Shown here piece by piece: positions 1-11,159 of a stretch of DNA of 64,000 nucleotides. Below the pieces are notes generated by a model, which ran no database searches, was not told the origin of the DNA, and saw nothing but the letters and a program-made list of their open reading frames with translations. Every line of letters begins with the position of its first letter. The first letter of the stretch is position 1. Where the stretch lies: contig CM019692.1 of the NCBI GenBank assembly GCA_009760885.1, positions 53,893,262 through 53,957,261 of the forward strand, in the 5' to 3' direction. The DNA is from Achatina immaculata (lineage: Eukaryota; Mollusca; Gastropoda; Stylommatophora; Achatinidae). The position numbers were made by a program, and so were the translations under genes.

Positions 1-1395
1 AATAGAGGCGCTAGAGGAGACAGGAATAAAAATAATAACCAAGTTACTGAATGACATTTACAACAGTGGTTATATGCCCAGTGACCTGCTTAAATCCATG
101 TTTATAGCACTACCAAAGAAACCAGGTGCAAAGGAATGTGATGACCACCGGACTATCAGCCTATCATGTCACATAACAAAGCTACTTCTGAGAATTATTA
201 TGAGAAGAACAAGGAAAAAGATAAAAATGGAAATAGCAGATGAACAGTTCGAATTTGTTGAAGGAAAGGGGACACACAATGCCATTTATGCTTTACGAAC
301 ACTAATAGAAAGAGCTTTAGAAGTACAGAAAGATCTCTTTTTATGCTTCATTGATTACACCAAGGCATTCGACAAGGTGAAACATAATGAAATTATTAAA
401 ATGAAGACATAAATATAGACGGCAAAGAACTGAGGATTGTAAAATATCTATACTGGTAGCAGGAAGCAGCAGTTCGAGTTGAAAATAGAACTGAAAAATA
501 TGAACCTATAAAACAAGGGGTGCGACAAGGATGTGTACTGTCTCCATACCTTTTTTCTCTCTATAGCGAGAATATTCTAAGAACGATCATTGGAGAACCA
601 GGCATAAAAGTAGGACGACACAATATTAACAACCTTCGGTATAATGACGACACAGTACTGATAACTGAGAACCAACAAGACCTGCAAAATCTCTTGGACA
701 AAGTCGCCAAAGAAAGTGAACAGGAAGGCCTTACTTTGAACATCAAAAAGACAGAGACTATGGTTATATCTAAGAAACAGAATCCACCAACATGCAGTAT
801 AAAATTAAATGGAACTATTCTAAAACAGGTGCAGAAATTGAAATACTTTGAAGCAGTAATAACTTCAGATGGGAAATGCAGAGCAGAAACTAGGAACAGA
901 ATAGGCCAAGCAAAGACTGCATTTCAGAGAATGAGAAACATATTATGCAATGCATCCTTATCAATGAATGTTAGAAAACGAGTCATAAAATTCTTTATAA
1001 AACCTCTCTTGTTATATGAAAGTGAATCATGGACAATAGGCAGGTCTGCACAAAAGTCAGTGGAAGCAGTAGAAATGTGGTTTATTAGAAGAATGTTGCG
1101 AATCCCCTGGACAGCAAAAATAACTAATGAAGAATGTTTGAGAAGAGTTGGAGATAGAAAAAATCTTGTCCAGAAAATAAGAGAGAGACAGTGTACTTTC
1201 ATAGGACATGCAATAAGAAGAGGAGACATTGAAAATATTATAACAACAGAGGGAAGAAGCGCAAGGGGAAGACCAAGAGAAATGATACTGGACAGTCTGA
1301 CGGGATGGTGTGAGAGGAGATCACCAACTGAGCTGATGGCCTGCATGAAGGATCGTGTACTCTGGAGAAGCATAATAGCCAACGCCAGTTGACAT
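1..1395 (+). pseudogene. RTE-like LINE, 3' part with broken reverse transcriptase ORF (runs off left edge)
   Basis: This is the C-terminal half of a non-LTR retrotransposon polyprotein: RT fingers to C-terminal tail. It aligns throughout with the complete copy at 5127-8033. RT motif A (FIDYTKAFD) is near 350-375, motif B (QGCVLS) near 527-545, and the catalytic box reads YNDD instead of YADD near 640-655. Two lesions are visible by comparison: a 4-base deletion near 402 (CTTG lost after AAAATG) shifts the frame, and a TAG replaces a glutamine codon near 457. A premature TGA near 1390 ends the ORF a few codons early. The element ends with ATGATGATG, the short-repeat tail of this family, near 1400. 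It is a dead copy, more diverged than the other two in this window. Confidence 0.9.
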
Positions 1396-1644
1396 GGCAC
1401 ATGATGATGAGCCAGTCTTGTTACACCCCCCCCCCCCAGCTATTCTTGTTACATGCCCCAGCTATCTTAATCTTCATCCGCTTGATCAGTGATGGAAGTG
1501 TACCAAGCTGCTGAGCCACATATTTGCTTACTTTACCTTACAAGTTACATAAGTTAATTATTTTGCGAAGGATGTGAATACGAAAACCTTTTTATTTCCC
1601 TGTACAAAATAATCTGTCACACTAATCATGATTTATTTTTTTAG

Positions 1645-1858
1645 GTCTTCACTAACATCTGTCAGATAAACTTAACACCTGATACCTGTCATGGTCCCAG
1701 GCCAGATCTGTGTGGTTACTGTGACCATCAGAACGATGACCAGTACTTCTTGGCATTTAACATAACCGTTGCTACATATACAGCCGGTCACACATCATTT
1801 CGTGTCAAATCGTCTTCGCCAGAAGTGCAAAGTCCTGTAGCTAATTACACCACTATTG
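1645..1858 (+). CDS. IgSF-like receptor, exon A (internal; phase 0 in, phase 1 out)
   Basis: The exon is preceded by TTTATTTTTTTAG and followed by GTATGT. Only one frame is open and it gives 71 codons plus one base, starting VFTNICQINLTPDTC and ending VANYTTI. It has five cysteines in its first 30 residues and three N-glycosylation sequons (NLT, NIT, NYT). The phase pattern (0 in, 1 out) matches exon D at 32734, the second half of a two-exon Ig-like domain, and the stretch DQYFLAFNITV sits where exon D has DVYTCMFSV. The matching first half should therefore lie upstream of the window. The exon joins to 3224-3517 without breaking the frame. Confidence 0.8.
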
Positions 1859-2334
1859 GTATGTGTTCTTGATACGGTACATTACAATCTAAGTGAATGT
1901 TATTGTGTTCTGTAGATATAAAGTTCAAATTGGCACGTAACTAACTGAACACAATTATATGTATATATACAGTCGCCCATGAACAGATCGAGTATGTGCT
2001 GGTGAGTGAGAGTTTCGAAGAAAATGTTATTTTCTGCTATGTTCACTATATGTGCATGTACTTTAGATTGTATGATAATTCTGGAGATATTAGCACTTTT
2101 ATACGGTCTTGATCACCATCGCTTTAAGGCAGTAAGTGAATATTTTACTATTTTCATGAGTTTGAAGAGCTGAGAAAATAATAATGTCTTCATTAGTTCT
2201 AGTAAAGACAGTTTTCTCCCTCACTTTTGATAGGTCACATGTAGCATCTATGGACACTATATTTTATGTTACATTCGCGAAGCATTCTTCGTCTCATATA
2301 TTTAAGATAAATAAAATGTACAGCATATGCTCTT
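1859..2334. other. Intron A-B, unique part
   Basis: AT-rich intron sequence directly after the donor of exon A. No ORF, repeat array or recognisable element is seen in it before the LINE fragment begins near 2335. Confidence 0.5.
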
Positions 2335-2880
2335 TATAAATATCTAGGCACAACCTTCAACAGAAACAACACAGTAAGCGAGGAAATTAAAGTCAGAGTA
2401 CAGTTAGGGAATAAAATATACTTTGCCTTGCAACACCTGTTAAAATACAAAATTCTATCCCAAAACGCCAAAGTCTACAAAACTATAATAAGATCATCCG
2501 TCATGTATGGATCAGAAACATGGAGTACGACAAAGAAAGATGATCAACAACTGTAGATCTTTGAAAACAAGATCCTAAGATTGGGATACCAACAGTGGAA
2601 AATGGAGAGCTAGAGAGAACACTGAACTGAACAGCTTATTTAAATCCCGACGAATTATAAATGTCTTGAAACTGAACAGACTACGCTGGCTGGGGCATGT
2701 AGAAAAAAATGGAAAAGAACAGACAAACGAAAATGATGTATGCACAAGAGATGAGGGAAATAAGACAACATAGAAGAGGATATAAAAGAAATTGGTGTCA
2801 CCAACTGGAGAGAGAAGATTAGGAATAGAGAGGAATGGAGGCGAACTTTATCTACAGCAGTGAGCCTTAATGGCTCGGAA
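2335..2880 (+). pseudogene. 5'-truncated LINE fragment, RT C-terminal region
   Basis: Reading on the + strand, the fragment begins in the thumb region with KYLGTTFNRNNTVSEEI, then SVMYGSETWSTTKK, then RLRWLGHVEKNGKEQ, then EEWRRTLSTAV. These are the conserved C-terminal blocks of EN-RT (RTE-like) LINEs. In-frame stops and shifts are present (for example after DDQQL). The 3' end runs directly into a GAA repeat that looks like the element's own tail. It differs in sequence from the other LINE lineages here. No clear target-site duplication was found. Confidence 0.75.
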
Positions 2881-2883
2881 AGG

Positions 2884-3053
2884 TGAAGAAGAAGAAGAAG
2901 AAGAAGAAGAAGAAGAGAAGAAGAAGAAGAAGAAGAAGAAGAAGAAGAAGAAGAAGATGAGAAGAAGAAGAAGAAGAAGAAGAAGATGAAGAAGAAGAAG
3001 AAGAAGAAGAAGAAGAAGAAGAAGAATAAGAAGAAGAAGAAGAAGAAGAAGAT
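2884..3053 (+). repeat. (GAA)n microsatellite, about 170 bp, at LINE 3' end
   Basis: A run of AAG/GAA triplets with a few GAT or GAG interruptions, immediately after the coding end of the LINE fragment at 2335-2880. It is best read as an expanded retrotransposon tail. The + strand transcript of the receptor gene would carry a long purine run here. Confidence 0.9.
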
Positions 3054-3223
3054 GTTGCTTTAGTTCATTGCTGAGTCACTGATCCTATGGCAGACGATTA
3101 AATCTGCGCTCTAATTGTGAGTATGATCCTGTACAGATGTCACATGTAACCAAATAAATGCGTGAAGTATAGCCCAGACTTGTCATTAGAGTAAAACTTA
3201 TTTTAAACTTTTATGTCTTACAG

Positions 3224-3517
3224 ATTATCCCTCTGCCAGGACGGAAATAGATTACACGCTAACGTACATAACACAAGACGTTATAAGAGGTGCTTTTGAA
3301 CGTAAATATAATACCTCATTTCCGATAACGTCGTATTTTACTGGTGAGATTTCATGGCGCTTTGGCAATCAGGCAAATTACACTAAGCGTCAGTCTAGTC
3401 TAAAATATTTAAAGTACGATCTCCGGCAATGGAACAGCCATATTGATGATGTTATCCAGGCGATAATGTTTGACAGTCAGTGTCCAGGAAACTGGTCTGT
3501 TACAATTCCTGTGACAA
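3224..3517 (+). CDS. IgSF-like receptor, exon B (single-exon domain, phase 1-1)
   Basis: The acceptor is TTTATGTCTTACAG and the donor is GTAAGT. Joined in phase 1 to exon A it adds 98 codons, from DYPSARTEIDYTLTY to CPGNWSVTIPVT. Three sequons (NTS, NYT, NWS) mark it as extracellular. It carries a SWRFGNQ segment and a late Cys-Pro-Gly-Asn-Trp stretch. It has only one cysteine, so it does not form a classical Ig disulphide by itself. I call it a beta-sandwich-like domain by context, since the phase-1 borders match the Ig exons E and F. The exact fold is not recognised. Confidence 0.8.
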
Positions 3518-3894
3518 GTAAGTTTTGTTTTATTTCATCTTTTTTATTTGCGTTATTTTTATTTATTTTTTCAATTTTTTTTTCTTTGTGTGGAGAGAAG
3601 AGAACTGGTAACGAGGAACACAGCGTAAAACTTGTTGAGAGAAGTGTGCGAGTCTTCAGTTTCATTCTTATAAGATGACAAGCCATTTTTTTTTCTCTTT
3701 GCCTGTTTTTTTTTTATATTTCTGAAACAATTTTGGGCATCTAACAAAATAAAGTCGTATCACATATTGCTTTGTCTTATCACAGTCTCTGTGTAGTTTC
3801 TTATCTCTGAACTTTCTCTGAACTGGTCAAAAACTTATTTCAGATTAGACCACATCCTTTTAATCTTTTATGTTTCACATCACAAGTCAAATAA
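3518..3894. other. Intron B-C, first unique part
   Basis: T-rich intron sequence after the exon B donor. The short open frames on either strand are low-complexity and are not supported as genes. Confidence 0.5.
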
Positions 3895-4190
3895 CGAAAC
3901 AAGTCTGGCGTCACAAGTCAGCCAAACAAGTCCGAGGTCACAAATCAACCAAATAAGTCCGGCGTCACATGTCAAATAACAAAAACAAGTCCGGCGTCAC
4001 AAATCAACCAAATAAGTCCGGCGTCACATGTCAAATAACAAAAACAAGTCCGGCGTCACAAATCAACCAAATAAGTCCGGCGTCACATGTCAAATAACAA
4101 AAACAAGTCCGGCGTCACAAATCAACCAAATAAGTTCGGCGTCACAAGTCCAATAACAAAACAAGTCCGGCGTCACAAGTCAAATAGCCA
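3895..4190 (+). repeat. Minisatellite, 59-bp unit, about 5 copies
   Basis: The unit contains two AAGTCCGGCGTCACA half-units followed by CAAATCAACCAAA or TGTCAAATAACAAA. Successive copies start at 3984, 4043 and 4102, and the flanking copies are less regular. It lies in the B-C intron. Confidence 0.9.
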
Positions 4191-5110
4191 AACAAATCGA
4201 CAAGATGTTTATTGGATGAACTGTGTGATGATGGAAATGAGGACAATGAGATGATGATTGCTGGCTGGGTAATGCCTGCCACATACAGTCCATTCACGCA
4301 TTCCACTCTGCAGAATTCTATACGACAATCAAATTTTCTCGGCAACACCACGACTTGACATCCAACCTGGTCCAGATCCAAACATACTCCCACTAACCAA
4401 GCAGTATTCTCACCAAAATTACTCACGCTTGTACAGGTCTTCTGATCTCGTGACCTAAACTTCTCGAAACGTCTAGAAGTTACTACAGAAGTAAAAATAA
4501 ATGATATTACATCCCTTTAGCGAAACCACGCAAGGGGGAATAAATGCCCAATAATAAATATCACATTTAATTCCCTTGTATTGTTACCCAAAAAGGAACT
4601 GCTCATTCATGATTCTCTTATTTTCTTCATAACTTGATGCACTATTGGATCTGCATGAGTGAGCAACACTGAAATGTCGTCAGTGATGTGTGTTGTTTCA
4701 CAAAGATTGTATAACCTTAATGTAAGGAATCAATCAATCAAGTACCGTGCCACGTGGCGTAGGGACCATTTCTCTCCACAATTCCCTGTCTTTAGCTTGA
4801 ATATGACATCCGCCCGTGGCTTTCTTCCTAGCCACACTGACACCCCATCCAGTAACTTCTCTCTCTCTCACTCTGTCTGTGTGTCTTCCTCTGTCTCTTC
4901 TTCCGTCATCTGTAAAGAAACCAAAACTATAATCTTTGCTTGTATCTTACAAAATAAAATACGAAAAACAATGTCTGTGACAGAGATGAGAAAAGTGACA
5001 AGATAAACAAAACTGCGCATAGATGGAGAAAGTTATGACAATAGCACTGTGACACGGAGACAGTAAATTATGTGAAACAGAAGTTGAAAGAAATATACAG
5101 CAGATTCTCA
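4191..5110. other. Intron B-C, unannotated stretch
   Basis: No gene, repeat array or recognisable transposon was found. Open frames at 4142-4426 (-) and 4659-5006 (+) have no recognisable domain. The last 10 bases run into the ATCATC tail of the LINE on the minus strand. Confidence 0.4.
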
Positions 5111-5116
5111 GTTATC

Positions 5117-8100
5117 ATCATCATCATCAGGTGCTTCTCCAGAGTACCCGATCCTTCATGCAGGCCATCAGTTCAGTTGGTGATCTCCTCTCACACCATC
5201 CCGTCAGACTGTCCAGTATCATTTCTCTTGGTCTTCCTCTTGATCTTCTTCCTTCTATTTTTCCTGTTGTTATAATATTTTCAATGCCCCCTCTTCTCAT
5301 TGCATGTCCTATGAAAGTACATTGTCTCTCTCTTATCTTTCTGACAAGGTTTTTTGTCTCTCCAGCTCTTCTCATACATTCTTCATTAGTTATTTTTGCT
5401 GTCCAGGGGATTCGCAACATTCTTCTAATAAACCACATTTCTGCTGCTTCCAATGATTTTTGTGCAGACTTGCCTATTGTCCATGATTCACTTCCATATA
5501 ACAAGATAGGTTCAATATAGCATTTTAGGACTCGTTTTCTAACATTCATTGATAAAGATGTGTTAGCTAATATGTTTCTCATTCTCTGAAATGCAGTCTT
5601 TGCTTGACCTATTCTGTTCTTAATTTCTGTTCTGCATTTCCCATCTGAAGTTATTACTGCTCCAAGGTATTTGAATTTCTGCACCTGCTTTAGAATGGTT
5701 CCGTTTAATTTAATACTGCATGCTGGTGGATTCTGTTTCTTAGATATAACCATAGTCTCTGTCTTTTTGATGTTCAAAGTAAGGCCTTTCTGTTCACTTT
5801 CTTTGGCGACTTTATCCAAGAGATTTTGCAGGTCTTGCTGGTTTTCCGCTATCAGTACTGTGTCGTCAGCATACCGAAGGTTGTTAATATTGTATCCTCC
5901 AATTTTTATACCTGGTTCTGTGATGATTGTTCTTAGAATATTCTCGCTGTACAGAGAAAAAAGATCTTGAGATAGTACACATCCTTGTCGCACCCCTTGT
6001 TTTATAGGTTGATATTTTCCAATTCTATTTTCAACTCGAACTGCTGCTTCTTGCTGCCAGTATAGATGTTTTACAATCCTCAAGTCTTTGCCGTCTATAT
6101 TAATGTCTTCAAGCATTTTAATAATTTCACTATGTTTCACCTTGTCAAATGCCTTGGTGTAATCAATGAAGCATAAGTAGAGATCTTTCTGTACTTCTAA
6201 AGCTCTTTCTGTTAGTGTTCGTAAAGCATAAATGGCATTGTGTGTTCCCTTTCCTTCAACAAATCCAAACTGTTCATCTGCTATTTCCATTTTTATCTTT
6301 TTCCTTGTTCTTCTCATAATGATTCTGAGAAGTAGCTTCGTTATGTGACATGAGAGGCTGACAGTCCGGTGGTCGTCACATTCCTTTGCACCTGGTTTCT
6401 TTGGTAGTGCTATAAACGTGGATTTAATCAGGTCATTGGGAATATAACCACTGTTGTAAATATCATTCAGTAACTTGGTTATTATTTTTATTCCTGTTTC
6501 CTCTAGTGCCTCTATTTCTTCTACTGTTATATTATCAGGCCCAGTCGCTTTTCCTTTCTTCATGTGTTTGATGGCATCTATGATTTCATCTTCAAGTATT
6601 GGTGGTCCCTCACAGTTTTCAGTATCTGGTGTTAATTCTGGTCTTTCTCCTCCATATAGCTCACCGATATACTCTGTCCACCTGTCTACAATGTCTTCTT
6701 TTCCCATTAACATTTTACCTTCTTTCGATTTCAGGCATCCTGTGGTATATTTTGTTTTCCTGCCTGTGAGTTCATTAATTCGTTTATGCATGTTTTTGCT
6801 GTCTTTATTATGAGCGTCCTCTATCTGTCTGCACTGTTCATTTAAGCACACTTCTTTTGCTTCTCTGCATTTGCGTCTTGTTTCTTTATTTATCTTGCTA
6901 TATTTTTCCTCGTTATTTTTACTCCTCCTCCTCTTGTCCATCAGTCCTAAGATGTCGTCTGTCATCCATTTATTTTTAGGGGCTTCTTTTTTCGGTGGTA
7001 TTATCTCCTTAACAGTTTGGTGGATATAATCTCTTAACATTTCCCATTGTTCATCTATACTATTTATCTTTGCTATTGCATTGTATGTATTTGTTATGAT
7101 AACTCTGTATTGTCCTCGCAGTTCTTGGTTATTTTTAAGAAGTTCTGTATTCAGTTTGATGTTTCTCACTTTTCTGCCTGCTTTCTTTAGCTTTATTCTA
7201 ACTTTTCCACAGAGTGGATCATGGTCACTATTGCAGTCAGCTCCTGGCATGGTTTTTGTTGTCAGTAATGTATTGCGGAATCGTTTGTTGATTAATATGT
7301 AGTCTATCTGGTTAAATGTCTTTTTGTCTGGGCTGCACCACGTTGCCAGTCTTCGAGGATGTTGTTTAAACCAGGTGTTTCCTACAACCATGCTATGTAT
7401 TCTTGCCCATTCAATTAATTTATAACCTCTGTCATTCCTCTCCCCCAGTCCATAGTCACCAACTTTGGCATTAAAATCTCCCATGATTATGGTAACTTCA
7501 TGTGACTTTGTGTGTTTTAGTGCTGTCTCTATGTCATTATAAAATAGCTGTACATCTTCCTCAGAACTTTCAGATGTTGGAGCATACACTTGTATAATAT
7601 TTATGTTTATTGGTTGTCCTTTCAGTTGGGCTAGCAGGACTCTGTCCGAGATGTTCAAATATCCTACAATTGTCCTTGCCGTTTTTTCATCAAATATAAT
7701 TCCTACTCCTCGTTCATGTTTCTCACTTCCTGAATATATTATTGTATATTTATCTGAGTTTACCTTTCCTACACCTGTCCATCTAACTTCACTCATTCCT
7801 AATATGTTGATCTTCATCCTTTCCATTTCCATCTTTACATTTTCTAATTTTCCAGCCTGGAATAAAGTTCTAACATTCCATGTTGCTATTTTGAACTTGT
7901 TAGTTTTGCCACCAGTAGCTTGATGACGATCTGACCTCACCTGTGGCTCGTGAGCTGCCCTACCGGACGAGGCTGTTCCAGAGGAACATCCGTTAACGTC
8001 GTTCATGATAAATCTATGACTTTGAATAAGCATAATTGTTCTTGGGAGCTACAACAGTGGTTTCCCGTTGCCTTCTGTCGGTTTGTGTACGGACTCTCCG

Positions 8101-8484
8101 CTAGCCTTTGGACTCCCTTTCCTACCCGCAAGGCAGCGGGAGTGAGAGGTTTTAAGGCGCCTCTGACCCGCCTGGTATTCCCTTCACTGAGCACCTGAGG
8201 CACTTTATAGGAGTAGTAGAGCCAGCTACTACCCTACCTCGCTCTCTGAGTCTACCGCCAGTTGGTCCGCGCCTGCTTATTTGGACAACTCCTTATTCAC
8301 AGGGATCCTCCATATCTGGAGGACTTTCACCATCCGCCACCTGTGACGCGCTGGGTTGGGGATGGTCGCCCCAGCTTTACCCAGAGATTATCAGTTAACC
8401 GGCACTTATGGAGGTTGGTAGATGCCGGATAAATGAAGTTTTCGGTTGCTTGAGAGTTATTAAAAATAGGCCTAATGCTACGTA
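5117..8484 (-). mobile_element. RTE-like (BovB/CFDP2-type) LINE, nearly full length
   Basis: One LINE in minus orientation, with a 5' UTR of about 450 bp (8034-8484), a single ORF (5127-8033) and a short-repeat tail of GATGATGATGAT in element sense at 5117-5130. About 3.4 kb is the usual size of an RTE-clade element, and the single ORF plus short-repeat tail instead of poly(A) also fit that clade. The 5' end abuts a CATAC microsatellite. Two other copies of the family lie in the window (1-1395 and 22283-22795). The 22283 copy is nearly identical in sequence, so the family moved recently. Confidence 0.85.
5127..8033 (-). CDS. LINE polyprotein: AP-like endonuclease and reverse transcriptase, 968 aa, intact ORF
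   Basis: The protein nicks target DNA and copies its own RNA into the break (target-primed reverse transcription). N-terminal endonuclease/exonuclease/phosphatase domain, about residues 48-280: WNVRTL (Asn53), SEVRW (Glu82), GDFNAKVG (Asp186, Asn188), QIDYIL (Asp244), NSDHDPL (Asp270, His271). Reverse transcriptase, about 480-750: FIDYTKAFD (622-630), QGCVLS (683-688), YADD (721-724). All catalytic residues are present. The C-terminus ends WRST, because 27 bases found in the copy at 22720-22785 are missing here. The deletion is in frame and lies between two GCA triplets, so about nine terminal residues are lost. The start used is the first ATG; another ATG is ten codons downstream. Confidence 0.88.
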   Translation of the reverse strand: MLIQSHRFIMNDVNGCSSGTASSGRAAHEPQVRSDRHQATGGKTNKFKIATWNVRTLFQAGKLENVKMEMERMKINILGMSEVRWTGVGKVNSDKYTIIYSGSEKHERGVGIIFDEKTARTIVGYLNISDRVLLAQLKGQPININIIQVYAPTSESSEEDVQLFYNDIETALKHTKSHEVTIIMGDFNAKVGDYGLGERNDRGYKLIEWARIHSMVVGNTWFKQHPRRLATWCSPDKKTFNQIDYILINKRFRNTLLTTKTMPGADCNSDHDPLCGKVRIKLKKAGRKVRNIKLNTELLKNNQELRGQYRVIITNTYNAIAKINSIDEQWEMLRDYIHQTVKEIIPPKKEAPKNKWMTDDILGLMDKRRRSKNNEEKYSKINKETRRKCREAKEVCLNEQCRQIEDAHNKDSKNMHKRINELTGRKTKYTTGCLKSKEGKMLMGKEDIVDRWTEYIGELYGGERPELTPDTENCEGPPILEDEIIDAIKHMKKGKATGPDNITVEEIEALEETGIKIITKLLNDIYNSGYIPNDLIKSTFIALPKKPGAKECDDHRTVSLSCHITKLLLRIIMRRTRKKIKMEIADEQFGFVEGKGTHNAIYALRTLTERALEVQKDLYLCFIDYTKAFDKVKHSEIIKMLEDINIDGKDLRIVKHLYWQQEAAVRVENRIGKYQPIKQGVRQGCVLSQDLFSLYSENILRTIITEPGIKIGGYNINNLRYADDTVLIAENQQDLQNLLDKVAKESEQKGLTLNIKKTETMVISKKQNPPACSIKLNGTILKQVQKFKYLGAVITSDGKCRTEIKNRIGQAKTAFQRMRNILANTSLSMNVRKRVLKCYIEPILLYGSESWTIGKSAQKSLEAAEMWFIRRMLRIPWTAKITNEECMRRAGETKNLVRKIRERQCTFIGHAMRRGGIENIITTGKIEGRRSRGRPREMILDSLTGWCERRSPTELMACMKDRVLWRST

Positions 8485-8563
8485 CCATACCATACCATAC
8501 CATACCATACCATACCATACCATACCATACCATACCATACCATACCATACCATACCATACCAT
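8485..8563. repeat. (CATAC)n microsatellite, about 80 bp
   Basis: Pure 5-bp repeats (ACCAT/CATAC) at the 5' boundary of the RTE-like LINE. Either the LINE inserted beside the repeat or the repeat grew at the junction. Confidence 0.95.
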
Positions 8564-8689
8564 GAACTCTGTATTGACTTTATATTAATATTGAAACAAA
8601 GTAATTAATAGCAAATAATGATAAATAAAGGCAAACTTACCTCAGTGCACATTTACATCTTCTGTTTGAGAGTAAGCATTACACGTTTA

Positions 8690-8815
8690 CTCTTAATTTG
8701 GACATGTTTCAGCCTACTTGGGACATGTTTTGGCATACTTGGGACATGTTTTGGCATACTTGGGACCTGTTTCAGCATACATGGGACCCGTTTCGGCATA
8801 ATCGGGGTTAGATGA
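8690..8815 (+). repeat. Short tandem repeat, 20-22-bp unit, about 5 copies
   Basis: Units of the form ACTTGGGACATGTTTTGGCAT, degenerating on both sides. Small and imperfect. Confidence 0.75.
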
Positions 8816-8865
8816 AACACAAAATTTGAATTACAATAAATCTCAACCGACTGGTCTGTTTACAC

Positions 8866-10595
8866 ACAGTCAGCTGGCACAGGCGTGGTAGAGCTCTCTT
8901 AATAATATCCTCTTCAGAGTTTCACGCGGTCTGCATCTTTTTCTTCGGCCTGTTATGTCCCACTTGATAGCTTGTTTTGGGATTCTCTGATCATTTCTTC
9001 TCATCAAGTGACCAACATATGTCCATCTCCTTTTCCTGATCACCCATGAGACTTGTTGTTGTTCAGTCATCTGTCTTATCTCTGCATTGTTCTTGAATTC
9101 GTTCCACTTGATGCTGAATATTTTCATTAGGCATTTATTTTCAAAACAGTCTAATTTCTTGTCTATTTCTTTAGTTGTTTTCCAGCATTCGCATGCATAC
9201 ATTAGGGTGGATATTACATTTCAACTGAATAGTCTTAACTTGGTTTTTGTGCTTATAACTTTTAAATGCATATGTTCTCAAGATTCTTGAAGATCGAAGC
9301 TGCTTTTGCAATTCTGATTCTAACTTCCTTTCTGGTGTAACCATCCTGGTCTATTTAGCTGCCAAGGTATGCAAATTGATTGACTTCTTCAATATCTGTC
9401 CCTTCTATGTGTATTTTTCCATTTTGATTAATAGGAATTGTCATTATTTTTGTTTTGTCCTTGTTAATTTCAAGTCCTATTTTGCTAGCCAGTGAAGACA
9501 GGCTATCTGTTTTTTCTTGCATGGAATTCACATTGTTACTGATAAGAGTTATGTCATCAGCAAAATCAAGATCTTCTAGTTGGGTCCCATGTACCCAGTC
9601 AATACCTGTGTTACTTGTGCAGCATTTTTTCATTATGAAATCTATTGTAATTCCAAAAAGTAAAGGAGACAGTATACATCCTTGTTTCATACCTGTTTTA
9701 ATCTGGCACCATTCACTCATCCCTTCTTCTGTCTTGACTGCACAATCATATCCATTGTATAAGTCCTTAATGATGTTGACAATTTTAGATGGTATTCCAT
9801 ATAGACTTAAAATTCTCCATATTGAATCTCTGTGTATGCTATCAAATGGCTTTTTAAAGTCTATGAAGTTCAGTATTAATGATTTCTGCTTTTCAATATG
9901 TTCTTCAAGTATTACTCTTAGAGTAAAGATCTGGTCGAGACAGCTTCTCCCTTTTCGGAATCCTGCTTGTTCTTCTGTCATTGCAGTATCCACCATATCT
10001 TTAAGTCTATTCAAAATGACCTTGCAAAATACTTTTGGCACAACTGATATTAAGGTTACTCCTCTCCAGTTGTTACAGTCACTAAAGCTGACTTTTTTTG
10101 GGTATTTTAATAATGATTCCTTTTTTCCATTTAGAAGGGACCTTTTCTTCTTTCCAAATCTTATTAAACATTCTCTGTAGTTGTCTCATGTTGTCACTAT
10201 TGATAGCTTTTAGCATTTCGGGTGTTATTTCATCTTCACCTGCAGATTTTTTTGGTAGCTATTAAATTCACTGCTGTTTCAATTTCATGCAATTTAATTT
10301 CTTCTAGGTTGACATTTAGTTGTGGGGCTGGTAAGTCGATTTCAAGGTTTAACAATTCTTTTGGGTGTGGTCGATTAAGCATTTCTTGGAAGTGTTCAGT
10401 CCATCTTTGCTTTTGGTCTTTGTTTGATGTTAATAGGGTTCCAGTTTTGCTAAGGATTGGTCTCTCTTTAGATGTAATAATACCTGTTAGCCTTTTTTGT
10501 ATGTTATATAAAGTTTTACTGTCTCCTGTTTTTGCTGCTTTTTCTGCCTCTTTCGCCATATTGTCTATGTATTCTGATTTTATTTTAATTGTTAT
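8866..10595 (-). pseudogene. LINE-B, EN-RT type non-LTR retrotransposon, RT region, frame broken
   Basis: Three open segments on the minus strand cover the pre-RT linker (10236-10559), the RT core (9355-10041) and the C-terminal region (8870-9202). The RT core shows FIDFKKPFD (motif A; the usual alanine is a proline), KQGCILSPLLF (motif B) and FADD (motif C), so the catalytic aspartates are kept. Frame breaks separate the segments near 10050-10235 and 9205-9354. The C-terminal blocks WTYVGHLMRRNDQRIPKQA and GRRKRCRPRETLKR define a family with three more copies here (37692, 44529, 46598). In this copy the 3' end is cut off after LLRE and the endonuclease half is missing. Confidence 0.85.
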
Positions 10596-10734
10596 TTAAA
10601 GTATTATTTCTTTGATTTTTTTTTTGCCGGTTATTTGATTTCAGGTTAACGGAGAGTCTTACTGTAAATATGGTCTTGTAAAATCATAGAAAACATGACT
10701 TGGATAAATAGAAAAACACATTTTTAGAAAGGCG
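10596..10734. other. Intron B-C spacer
   Basis: T-rich and A-rich sequence between the LINE-B copy and the next minisatellite. Nothing recognisable. Confidence 0.4.
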
Positions 10735-10975
10735 GTTTAACAGCGAAAATAGGTTGAAACACAAGGAGAAAACATTGACACAAGGAGAAAACAGGTTGAA
10801 ACACAAGGAGAAAACATTTTGAAACACAAAGAGAAAACAGTTTGAAACACAAAGAGAAAACAGTTTTAAACACAAGGAGAAGACAGTTTGAAACACAAAG
10901 AGAAAACAGTCTGAAACACAAGGAGAAAACAGTTTTAAACACAAGGAGAAAACAGTTTGAAACACAAGGAGAAAA
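10735..10975 (+). repeat. Minisatellite, 23-24-bp unit, about 10 copies
   Basis: The unit is AACACAAGGAGAAAACAGTT with GGAG/AGAG and TTGA/TTTA variants. Open frames on the minus strand (cysteine- and phenylalanine-rich) are by-products of the repeat. Confidence 0.9.
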
Positions 10976-11159
10976 CGATACGATCAAATGATTTTTGTGT
11001 TATGAAAAGGTAGAGAACGGAACAGTTATTGGAAATAGAAAGTAAAGAGTGGCAGTTTTAAAAATATCTAAAGGCATTTCCAACATATATATATATATAT
11101 ATGAATTAAAGAAGATATCACTTTCAATAGGAACAAAAAGGACAGATAAATGTAGATGA

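Noticed and set aside
924..1400. Minus-strand frame of 158 codons
   Set aside because: Shadow of the LINE reverse-transcriptase coding strand.
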